In this document: piece by piece, positions 17,400-24,431 of the stretch | Position numbering within the stretch: the first letter of the stretch is position 1 | Layout: each line of letters starts with the position of its first letter | Assembly (NCBI RefSeq): GCF_009738185.1 | Contig: NZ_CP046509.1 | Location: 1,801,501 to 1,865,500 of the forward strand | Length of the DNA: 64,000 nt | Direction: 5' to 3' | DNA from: Erwinia sorbitola | GTDB taxonomy: Bacteria > Pseudomonadota > Gammaproteobacteria > Enterobacterales > Enterobacteriaceae | The notes under the pieces: generated by a model | Seen by the model: the letters and a program-made list of their open reading frames with translations, nothing else | What the model was told of the DNA's origin: nothing | The model's database searches: none | Position numbers and translations under genes: made by a program

Positions 17400-18377
17400 T
17401 CAGAGAGCGTAATTTGCAGACCATTGCTCAAGAATTTCCCGGTAAGGTTTAATGAAGTTCTCCTCAGTAAACTTTCCCTGCTCAATAGCCAACTGGCTAC
17501 GCTCTTCTCGATCATAAACAATGTCAGTTAATGAATAATTCTGGTTACTTAAGTTTGGTTGATACTCTTGGCCTGCTGTAGAGTTGGCATTGTAAATCTC
17601 AGGGCGGTAAATCTTTTGAAACGTTTCCATCGTGCTGATGGTGCTGATAAGTTCAAGATTGGTGTAATCGCCAGTTAAGTCACCCGCAAAATAAAAAGCA
17701 AAAGGCGCAACACTATTTTTTGGCATGAAATAGCGAGCCTGTAATCCCATTTTATTAAAATAGAGATCGGTCATTGACAGTTCATTTTGTAAATACTCTA
17801 CGCCCAGCACCGGATGCTCATATTCAGTGCGGTGATAGGTGTTTTTACTTGAGACGCTCAGGCAGATAACAGGTGTTTTAGTAAAGTTCTGCTTATAACT
17901 GTCTGAGTTAATGAAATGTTTGAACAGATTACCGTGCAGATCGCCAAAATTATCTGGGGTAGTGAATTCGGTTTTGTTCTTGTTATGCTCCAGCAGTACT
18001 ACGCTAAAGTCATAATCTCGCACGTAAGAGGAGAAATTATTTCCTACAATACCTTCAATGCGCTCGTTAGTTTTTTTATCAACAATATTCGTTTTCAATA
18101 TTTCAATTGCAGGGAAAGTCTGCCCCTTGCCTTCAATATCCATCTCAACAGAAATTATTTCAAGTTCGACAGAATAACGATCGCTATTAGGGTTATCCCA
18201 GTGCGCCAGGGAGTTGAAACGATCGTCAATCATCGTTAAGGCATTACGCAGGTTTTCCTGACGTTTGTTTCCTCTGGCTAAATTAGCAAAGTTTGTTGTG
18301 ATGCGGGTATTTTCAGAGGGATTATAGTTTTCATCAAAAGAAATGCTTTTAATGGTAAATTTAAATTGTTTATTCAT
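17400..18377 (-). CDS. mesX: DUF1852 protein, MesX-like partner of MesD
   Basis: 325-residue soluble protein of the DUF1852 family, with recognisable KFTIKSISFDENYNPSENTR at the N-terminus, RYSVELEIISVEMDIEG, a YRTEYEHPVLGVEYL-like block (near 185) and YFAGDLTGDYTNLELISTIS. No signal peptide or membrane segment is visible. In Acinetobacter and others DUF1852 is genetically required with MesD for methionine synthesis under air and has been proposed to be an oxygenase that supplies the methyl donor. It is the first gene of a two-gene operon, followed after 27 bp by the MesD-like gene. The codon use is more AT-rich than that of the neighbouring core genes, suggesting transfer. The assignment rests on family recognition and the pairing. 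Confidence 0.88.
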   Translation of the reverse strand: MNKQFKFTIKSISFDENYNPSENTRITTNFANLARGNKRQENLRNALTMIDDRFNSLAHWDNPNSDRYSVELEIISVEMDIEGKGQTFPAIEILKTNIVDKKTNERIEGIVGNNFSSYVRDYDFSVVLLEHNKNKTEFTTPDNFGDLHGNLFKHFINSDSYKQNFTKTPVICLSVSSKNTYHRTEYEHPVLGVEYLQNELSMTDLYFNKMGLQARYFMPKNSVAPFAFYFAGDLTGDYTNLELISTISTMETFQKIYRPEIYNANSTAGQEYQPNLSNQNYSLTDIVYDREERSQLAIEQGKFTEENFIKPYREILEQWSANYAL

Positions 18378-18739
18378 GATGATCCGACTTCCTGATTTCT
18401 GATATAAACCTGAATTTATTTCTTATTTTTCAGTGTTTTTATAATCTACAGAGCTGATAGCACAGTATCTTTTATGCCAGAATCATTGATAGAGGAAAAG
18501 TGATTAAATTTCATTGAACATGAACCATCTTCATGATGGAGCAGGGCAGCGAGTCGCTGGTTACAGGCGCTACTGCATCGCAGGATTGTCAGTGAGGATC
18601 CACGAAGGCCGCTAAAGGGGGATGATAACCTGGTTACCCCTCTCCTTAGCTTAAACCGTGCCTGCTGCTGCGGTTGCCTGAATCAGTTGAGACCTGGCCT
18701 GTCAGGGCTGCATCAACAGCCCTGCGCCATAAACTGACA
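18378..18739. other. Intergenic region between mesX promoter and yajD end
   Basis: 362 bp without a supported gene. The left part is AT-rich and should hold the minus-strand promoter of the mesXD operon; the right part contains a short hairpin behind yajD. I see no RNA gene, riboswitch or S-box-like structure that I can recognise, and no MetJ-box series was identified by eye. Confidence 0.4.
18704..18723 (-). terminator. Short hairpin after yajD
   Basis: Perfect 7-bp stem AGGGCTG / CAGCCCT with a 6-base loop, 17 bp beyond the yajD stop on the minus strand. There is no U-tract, so it is a weak terminator call. Confidence 0.35.
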
Positions 18740-19087
18740 TTATTTTTTCTTGTCGAGAATGGATTTTAGATTGGCGAAGGGGTTATAGGTCGCTGCACCA
18801 ACATCATCTTGCGCGTCTTCCCCTGCCACCACGGTCGTACCGTACTGGTCAGCTTCAGTGTACTTCGAATGTTCGTGGTCATGGCAATAGAGACATAACA
18901 ACTCCCAGTTACTGCCATCTTCCGGGTTATTGGTGTGGTCGTGATCGATATGGTGAACTGTTAGTTCGCGCAGGTTGGAATAAACGAACTCCCGTGAGCA
19001 GCGCCCGCATACCCATGGGTAGATTTTAAGGGCTTTCTCACGATAGCCGCTTTCCAGCCGCGTGTAGTTTTTTGGGATCAGAGCCAT
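18740..19087 (-). CDS. yajD: HNH nuclease YajD
   Basis: 115-residue protein that matches enteric YajD nearly throughout. I chose the ATG ending at 19087 (MALIPKNYTRLESGYREKAL) because YajD begins there; the longer frame to 19141 adds 18 unlike residues. The HNH core has the two CxxC zinc pairs (CGRC and CLYC) and the catalytic HHIDHDHTNNP block around residues 42-52, then HDHEHSKY. The family is annotated as an HNH endonuclease but its cellular role is not established. It is a stand-alone core gene among accessory ones, marking the local backbone. Confidence 0.92.
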   Translation of the reverse strand: MALIPKNYTRLESGYREKALKIYPWVCGRCSREFVYSNLRELTVHHIDHDHTNNPEDGSNWELLCLYCHDHEHSKYTEADQYGTTVVAGEDAQDDVGAATYNPFANLKSILDKKK

Positions 19088-19257
19088 TGCTGATGTTACC
19101 TGTATAAAAATAATCTGCGTTAGAGCATCAATATATCTCATAACGGAACAGAAGGAGAGCGGTTGGCTATGATGTTAATGAGCAAAATGAGGGGGAAGAT
19201 ACGGCGATTAAAGACGCTTCACGCTTATCAGTGGCCTGCAGCCCACCTAATCCTTCA

Positions 19258-19282
19258 GGCGGCCCCGATTTTCAGGGCCGCC
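19258..19282. terminator. GC-rich hairpin between yajD and OYE gene
   Basis: Perfect 8-bp stem GGCGGCCC / GGGCCGCC with a 9-base loop, 36 bp beyond the stop of the minus-strand oxidoreductase. Neither side has a U-tract, so it may be a REP-like element rather than an intrinsic terminator. Confidence 0.45.
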
Positions 19283-19318
19283 GTATGAAAATAGAGTTGC
19301 AGCAACTTTCGCGCTGTC

Positions 19319-20437
19319 TTAAACCAATTCAGCCAGGGATGCCGGATTAAATCCGTTCAACTTTGTGTAATTATCGTCTTGTACTTTCGTTACCCAATCC
19401 GGATCGCTCAACAGGGCGCGACCTACTGCGATAAGATCAAACTCTTCGCGCTCCATGCGCTCAATGAGTCGTTCCAGGCTTGCAGGAGCCGATCCCTTTC
19501 CGGCGAAAGCATGCGTCACATCATTATCCAGACCAACCGAACCCACGCTAATCGTCGCGGCGCCTGTCACTTTTTTCGCCCAGCCCGCACAGTTCAGGCC
19601 ATTTTCACCATCAATCTCAGGGAATTCCGCTTCCCAAAACCGACGTTGCGAACAGTGCAGGATATCGACGCCAGCCTCGACCAGCGGCAATAACCATTCT
19701 TCCATTGCCGCCGGTGTTTCGGCGATTCGCACTCCGTAGTCCTGCTGCTTCCATTGGCTGACACGCATAATAATTGGAAAGTCTGAACCGACCGCATGGC
19801 GAACTGCTGAGACAATCTCACTGGCAAAGCGCGTACGCTCTTTGATTGTGGGGCCGCCGTAGCGATCGGTACGCAGATTGGTACCTGCCCAGAAGAACTG
19901 GTCGATCAGATAGCCATGAGCGCCATGGATTTCAACCGTGTCGAAGCCCAGACGTTTGGCATCTGCTGCTGCCTTGACGAACGCCGAAATGGTATCTGCA
20001 ATATCTTCTTCACTCATTGCAGCGCCGCGTGGGTCTCCGGGTGCATCGAAACCTGATGGGCTTTCAACAGGTGCATCCGGTTCCCAGCCGTTGATGTAAC
20101 GCGCCGCACCGGTATGCCAGATCTGCGGTGCCATTCGGCCCCCCGCATCCTTTACGGCATCAATCACATTTTTCCAGCCAGTCAGAGCCGCTTCCCCGTG
20201 GAAAAAAGGGATGCCCGAATCGTTACGTGATGCCGGGCGATCAACAACGGTTCCCTCAGAAAGTATCAGGCCGACCCCTCCCTCGGCACGACGCCGGTAG
20301 TAGGCGGCATTGGCTTCTCCCGGTATGCCATCCGGTGCAAAAAGTCGCGTCATCGGTGCCATAACAATGCGGTTTTTAAGCTGTAGAGAACGGACGGTAA
20401 AAGGGCTAAACAGAATACTGGATTTATTTTGAGACAT
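19319..20437 (-). CDS. Old-yellow-enzyme family NADH:flavin oxidoreductase
   Basis: FMN-dependent oxidoreductase of the OYE family, about 372 residues from the ATG ending at 20437 (GGAG 9 bp upstream; in-frame ATGs also at 20443 and 20452). Visible are LKNRIVMAPMTR near residue 22, the GVGLILSEGTVV strand, PQIWHTGAAR and VEIHGAHGYLIDQFF with the H-x-x-H/N-type substrate pair, and a C-terminal LIAVGRALLSDPDWV phosphate-binding segment. OYEs reduce activated C=C bonds and nitro compounds, often in detoxification of electrophiles. It is divergent from an HxlR-type regulator; a perfect palindrome lies in the promoter between them. In relatives such regulator-OYE pairs respond to quinones or aldehydes, so an electrophile-stress role is plausible. 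Confidence 0.88.
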   Translation of the reverse strand: MSQNKSSILFSPFTVRSLQLKNRIVMAPMTRLFAPDGIPGEANAAYYRRRAEGGVGLILSEGTVVDRPASRNDSGIPFFHGEAALTGWKNVIDAVKDAGGRMAPQIWHTGAARYINGWEPDAPVESPSGFDAPGDPRGAAMSEEDIADTISAFVKAAADAKRLGFDTVEIHGAHGYLIDQFFWAGTNLRTDRYGGPTIKERTRFASEIVSAVRHAVGSDFPIIMRVSQWKQQDYGVRIAETPAAMEEWLLPLVEAGVDILHCSQRRFWEAEFPEIDGENGLNCAGWAKKVTGAATISVGSVGLDNDVTHAFAGKGSAPASLERLIERMEREEFDLIAVGRALLSDPDWVTKVQDDNYTKLNGFNPASLAELV

Positions 20438-20486
20438 ACTCATCGACTCCATTGTGTCAGGAGTTCTATTAGGTATATTTTATAGA

Positions 20487-20502
20487 CCTGATGTCAATCA
20501 GG
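20487..20502. promoter_or_regulatory. Candidate HxlR operator
   Basis: Perfect palindrome CCTGAT-GTCA-ATCAGG in the 103-bp region between the OYE gene and the HxlR regulator. Further AGGTATAT words flank it at 20471 and near 20519. The location fits autoregulation plus control of the OYE gene. Confidence 0.5.
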
Positions 20503-20540
20503 CACCTTGAGTAGCCCAGGTATATCGAAGGAAACCTCTT

Positions 20541-20915
20541 ATGCTGACTTTACACCCGCAGTGCTTCTCATCGGAATGTCCGAGCCGGGCACTGTTCGAT
20601 CAAATTGCAGATAAATGGTCGATGATGGTTCTGGCTGTACTGGATGAGGAACCACAGAGATTTAACGCTATTAAGCGCCGGCTGGAGGGCGTGACTCAGA
20701 AGGCCCTGACGCAGTGCCTGCGCAGGCTCGAACGCAATGGTCTTGTCTCGCGACAGATCCTTTCGTTTTCGCCTGTGGCAGTACAATATGAAATCACGCC
20801 GCTGGGCCGGACCTTACAGCAGCCGTTTCGTGAACTACACCAATGGACGCTTAATAAATTGCCTGAAGTCGAAGCCGCAAGACGGCAGTTTGATCAGGCT
20901 GCTGAGATGAAATAA
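20541..20915 (+). CDS. HxlR-family (winged helix) regulator
   Basis: 124-residue DNA-binding protein of the HxlR family. Core motifs are CPSRALFDQIADKWSMMVL (13-31), FNAIKRRLEGVTQKALTQCLRRLERNGLV and YEITPLGRTL. Two cysteines near the N-terminus, C8 and C13, recall thiol-sensing HxlR members such as YodB and HypR, which react with quinones or disulphide stress; C13 is the conserved position. AAGGAAA stands in front of the ATG. It is divergent from the OYE gene and is likely to repress it until oxidised; this is inferred from context and cysteines. Confidence 0.87.
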   Translation: MLTLHPQCFSSECPSRALFDQIADKWSMMVLAVLDEEPQRFNAIKRRLEGVTQKALTQCLRRLERNGLVSRQILSFSPVAVQYEITPLGRTLQQPFRELHQWTLNKLPEVEAARRQFDQAAEMK

Positions 20916-21032
20916 GCAAAGGTCGGGTTACCGGTATATGTCGTTGAAGCACAACCTTGCCTGGTAACAGAGCGGTAGTTTTTGATTTTTATACTCCGGA
21001 AGTGCGAGTGCAGACTGTTTGATGATGCAGGT

Positions 21033-21647
21033 TCAGGTTGTCCCATCAGAATCTGAAGGGATAACCTCGTCTTTCGGCCAGGCCGACATTGAAATATCAA
21101 TGAGCTGTGAAAGCGTCTGACGGCTGGCTCCGGCTGAAGGCAGATTTACCACCGATTGCAGAATGCCAAAATAGTACCAGGCCAGCAGTTCAGCATCGAC
21201 ATCCCGCGAAATTTCACCCGTTTGTTGCCCCTCTAACAGAATATTTAACACTATCTGTCGCTGCTGGCGGATCCCTTCACTCATCGTCATTTTACCTGCG
21301 GCCGTAAGGTCTGCCTGCTCCGTGAGGCTTCGAGACAGCAGGCAGCCTTTACGCTGATCTGTTCCAGCGCTGCCCGGAAGGAACTCCCTCAGCAATGCTT
21401 CAACCCTCACTTTTGCCGAGTCAGATTGAATCGAATTCATGCGCCTCAGGACGCGATCCGTATACAGCCTGAGGCACTCATTGAACAGCCCGTCTTTATC
21501 ACCAAAACGCTGATAAAGACTCGACCTGGACAGCCCTGTTGCTTCAGTAAGCTCGCTGATGGATGCATTTGCATAACCATGCCCCCAGAAAACGCCGATT
21601 GCTGCATTTAGCACGGCACTCTCATCATATTGTGGTTTACCGCTCAT
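21033..21647 (-). CDS. TetR-family regulator
   Basis: TetR/AcrR-type repressor of 204 residues. The start at 21647 is preferred: GGAGG lies just upstream and the protein begins MSGKPQYDESAVLNAAIGVF as in relatives, whereas the frame to 21737 would run through the operator into the divergent gene. The helix-turn-helix lies at about 26-46 (ISELTEATGLSRSSLYQRFG). The C-terminal domain fits the TetR_C subfamily with KGCLLSRSLTEQA. It faces an NmrA-like reductase gene across 78 bp bearing a striking inverted repeat, and very probably regulates it. Confidence 0.87.
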   Translation of the reverse strand: MSGKPQYDESAVLNAAIGVFWGHGYANASISELTEATGLSRSSLYQRFGDKDGLFNECLRLYTDRVLRRMNSIQSDSAKVRVEALLREFLPGSAGTDQRKGCLLSRSLTEQADLTAAGKMTMSEGIRQQRQIVLNILLEGQQTGEISRDVDAELLAWYYFGILQSVVNLPSAGASRQTLSQLIDISMSAWPKDEVIPSDSDGTT

Positions 21648-21666
21648 AAATCCTCCATTGACAAGC

Positions 21667-21705
21667 TGGAACGATCGTACCAGGATGTCTGGACTGATCG
21701 TTCCA
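21667..21705. promoter_or_regulatory. Candidate TetR operator (inverted repeat)
   Basis: Arms TGGAACGATC and GATCGTTCCA are perfect inverted copies 19 bp apart. The left arm is itself part of a 16-bp near-palindrome, TGGAACGATCGTACCA (21667-21682, 14 of 16 positions symmetric). This is typical of a TetR operator overlapping both divergent promoters. Confidence 0.6.
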
Positions 21706-21725
21706 CAATATAATAAGGGTTCACT

Positions 21726-22610
21726 ATGTTTAATCAATCGAATATGCCAGCTCCTGAACTTCGTATCGCTGTTGCAGGTGCGACAGGGCGGGTTGGTTCA
21801 CACTTAATCAATAAGCTTGCATCAGAGGCTGTGGAGGTTATTTCGCTCACGCGTCAGAAGAGATCTGAAAATATTTCCGACCGTGTGTTATCTGCTGTTG
21901 TGGATTTTGAAAAGTTTTCAACGTTGGAGATGGCGCTGGTGGGTGTCGATAAGCTTTTCATCGCCCATGGCACTTCTCCCCAACAGGTGGCTAATGAGAT
22001 AGCGCTCATTGACGCTGCGGTAAAAACAGGCGTGCGTCATATTGTTAAACTTTCGGTAATGGGGCCGGCAACACCCGTAAATCCGTTTGCGTGGCATGCA
22101 GTGATAGAGGCGCATCTGGCTCAACAACCGGTGGCCTCCACCGTCTTAAGGCCGACGACTTTCATGGATGTGCTCAAGCGTGCCGGAAGCCATATTGCTG
22201 GCGGAACCTGGGCGGGAGCTGCCGGAAACGGGCGTGTGAATTTGATCGACATTCGGGATGTAGCCGATGTGGCGCGTGTAGCATTACTGGAAAAAGTAGC
22301 AGACAACTCTCAGCGCGCATATCACCTTACTGGCCCGCGTAATTGGACAATGCATGAAGTTGCAGAGGAGTTATCTCATCTTCTGGGTTATACGGTCAGC
22401 TATTCAGACCGCTCACCCGGGCAACAGCGTACAGCTTTACTGGCTGAAGGCCTCTCTCCCTTCGTCACTGAACTGCTGGTTGGGCTTGACCGGATTTTCA
22501 ACCACTCAGTTCTTATTGAGCGTACTTTGACTGTTGAAGAATTAACTGGATTGCCTTCGCGGTCATTGTCAGACTGGCTTCAGGAAAATATTGAATTTTT
22601 CAAAAGGTAG
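21726..22610 (+). CDS. NmrA-like NAD(P)-binding oxidoreductase (atypical SDR)
   Basis: 294-residue NAD(P)-binding protein of the NmrA/QOR2-like atypical short-chain dehydrogenase group. The dinucleotide site is VAGATGRVGSHLI (about 16-28), with HIVKLSVMG and VLRPTTFMDVL later and a C-terminal region characteristic of NAD(P)H-binding reductases (YHLTGPRNWTMHEVAEELSH). AAGGG lies 6 bp before the ATG at 21726. Members either reduce quinones or sense the NAD(P) redox state. It is divergent from a TetR regulator, which suggests inducible detoxification. The substrate is not known. Confidence 0.83.
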   Translation: MFNQSNMPAPELRIAVAGATGRVGSHLINKLASEAVEVISLTRQKRSENISDRVLSAVVDFEKFSTLEMALVGVDKLFIAHGTSPQQVANEIALIDAAVKTGVRHIVKLSVMGPATPVNPFAWHAVIEAHLAQQPVASTVLRPTTFMDVLKRAGSHIAGGTWAGAAGNGRVNLIDIRDVADVARVALLEKVADNSQRAYHLTGPRNWTMHEVAEELSHLLGYTVSYSDRSPGQQRTALLAEGLSPFVTELLVGLDRIFNHSVLIERTLTVEELTGLPSRSLSDWLQENIEFFKR

Positions 22611-23256
22611 ATACGAATAATCTACAGGTATTAAATTAAAGATATCTCCCCTCCGGTTAAGAGAGGGTTTCCCTGCCCGAGTATAATTTTCTCGTAACGC
22701 CTCTGCCAGCTGCCTCCGATCGCAGCAGCGTTTCATCATCATGGAGCACCTCAATCAAACTCGCTTTACCTGTCCGGAAGGCGATAAAAGAGGACTGGAG
22801 AGGGCGTTTGCACCCTTCAGGGTGAGAGTAACCAGGAGGATCATTGACAGGTCTTAAGTCAGTTTTAAATTGTGACCAAATAACTAAAAGGTTATATGTA
22901 TTCAGTCGGGTGCTTCTGAACCAGATTGGAAAAATGACAAAATACACCAATGTACCTGCCCCTCAGCACTTTTCAGATCGCCACGCCCGGTGCCGGGCCG
23001 TGGTAACCGCCACAGAAGACTTCAGGCATTTCGACCACAAGAAAACCACTTTGTCATAATTGACAAAATAAATATGTTTTTTAATGGCTTACATCTGATA
23101 TTTTCTATTTTTTGCAGGCTGTTGGCGCAGTAGTCTGCGCTGGCTGGCTGATTAAATTCATGGGAATTATCGATTAAGCGTACGTCGGAGCGACGGCGGC
23201 CGCAGCGATTTTGTGCTTACATATATTGAGAAGGTTATTGCCCTGATTGGTGACTA
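22611..23256. other. Gene-free stretch with remnants and a GC-rich hairpin
   Basis: About 650 bp without a supported gene. Short frames on both strands (for example 22657-22950 minus and 22844-23059 plus) carry no recognised domain. A 23-bp hairpin, CCACGCCCGG-TG-CCGGGCCGTGG (22981-23003, one unpaired C), resembles a REP element. A plus-strand frame ending at 23177 would give a hydrophobic peptide AVGAVVCAGWLIKFMGIID without a clear start, possibly the tail of a lost membrane-protein gene. The stretch looks like decayed sequence ahead of the RND operon promoter. Confidence 0.4.
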
Positions 23257-23285
23257 TTGACATTATTGGTCACTATCTTGAGAAT
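23257..23285 (+). promoter_or_regulatory. Candidate sigma-70 promoter of the RND pump operon
   Basis: TTGACA, a 17-bp spacer, then GAGAAT, 36 bp upstream of the RND adaptor start. The -35 is perfect and the -10 weak. GGTGAC and GGTCAC words surround the -35 and may be regulator half-sites. Confidence 0.5.
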
Positions 23286-23321
23286 GCGGAAACTCTCCTG
23301 TTAACTTAATTAAGGGAATCC

Positions 23322-24431
23322 ATGCTCAGGCTAAAACCCGCCACCCTGGCTGTTTGTCTGTTGCCGCTTGTCCTGGTGGCATGCGGCGACACTGCCGTTA
23401 CCGACGATCCCCGAACCCAGCCACCTTTGGTCAGAGCTGCAACCGTAGTGAGCGCTGTCGACGGCTCCCGCGCATTCACCGGCGTTGTTGTTGCCCGAAC
23501 TCAAAGCGATCTTGGCTTCAGGGTAGAGGGTAAAATTCTCGAACGCCTGGTGGATACCGGTCAGGCCGTAAAACGCGGTCAACCGCTGATGCGGCTGGAT
23601 CCCGTTGATCTTGGCTTGCAGGCGCAGTCTCAGCAGCAGGCGGTTGCGGCTGCACGTGCGCGCGCACGACAAACGACAGTTGACGAAGCCCGTTATCGGG
23701 GACTGGTCACTACCGGTGCTGTTTCCGCATCGGCTTACGATCAGGTGAAGGCCGCAGCCGATACGGCTAAAGCTGAACTCAGTGCTGCTCAGGCTCAGGC
23801 CAAAGTGGCACAAAACGCGATGGGATACGCCGTGCTGCTAGCCGATGCCGATGGCGTGGTGATGGAGACGCTGGCTGAACCGGGCCAGGTGGTCAGTGCC
23901 GGGCAGCCTGTCATCCGGCTGGCAAGAGCTGGCCAGCGTGAAGCTATCGTACAGCTACCCGAGACGCTAAGGCCTGTGCCGGGCAGCGAGGCTCAGGCAA
24001 CGCTCTACGGCACCGGCAATCGGCGGGTGCCAGCAAAACTGCGGCTCCTTTCCGATGCGGCAGATCCGCTAACGCGCACCTTTGAGGCAAGATATGTGCT
24101 TGAGGGAGCACTGGCGAATGCCCCGCTGGGATCCACCGTTACGCTGCATATTGCAGACGATAAAATACCGGGCCAGCTGACACAGGTGCCTTTAGCGGCC
24201 ATCTATGATCCTGGCAAAGGCCCGGGTGTCTGGAGCATTTCGGGGAAGCCCGCCAAAGTATCATGGCGATCCGTTCAGGTGCAGGGATTGGGTGACGATG
24301 CGGCGAGAGTGACCGGTTCCCTTAAGCCGGGAGAGCTGGTGGTCGCTCTGGGTGCACACCTGCTGCATGACGGTGAAACTGTACGCACGATTCAGCAGGG
24401 CGATGACAGTGTTGCGGGGCGCAACCCATGA
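23322..24431 (+). CDS. RND efflux periplasmic adaptor lipoprotein
   Basis: Membrane-fusion protein of an RND efflux pump, 369 residues. It starts with a lipoprotein signal (LVLVAC, lipidated C21). The biotinyl-lipoyl-like half (GFRVEGKILERLVDTGQAVKRGQPLMRLDP, about 66-95, given in part) is followed by an alpha-hairpin (about 100-170, rich in Ala and Gln) and beta-barrel segments with LRLLSDAADPLTRTFEAR. It bridges the inner-membrane pump to an outer-membrane channel. The stop overlaps the permease start by 4 bp (ATGA). No outer-membrane channel gene follows, so TolC probably serves. The cargo is unknown. Confidence 0.9.
   Translation: MLRLKPATLAVCLLPLVLVACGDTAVTDDPRTQPPLVRAATVVSAVDGSRAFTGVVVARTQSDLGFRVEGKILERLVDTGQAVKRGQPLMRLDPVDLGLQAQSQQQAVAAARARARQTTVDEARYRGLVTTGAVSASAYDQVKAAADTAKAELSAAQAQAKVAQNAMGYAVLLADADGVVMETLAEPGQVVSAGQPVIRLARAGQREAIVQLPETLRPVPGSEAQATLYGTGNRRVPAKLRLLSDAADPLTRTFEARYVLEGALANAPLGSTVTLHIADDKIPGQLTQVPLAAIYDPGKGPGVWSISGKPAKVSWRSVQVQGLGDDAARVTGSLKPGELVVALGAHLLHDGETVRTIQQGDDSVAGRNP

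Noticed and set aside
22657..22950. 97-residue minus-strand frame after the NmrA-like gene
   Set aside because: No recognised family and a poor start; it may be remnant sequence, reported only as part of the gene-free stretch.
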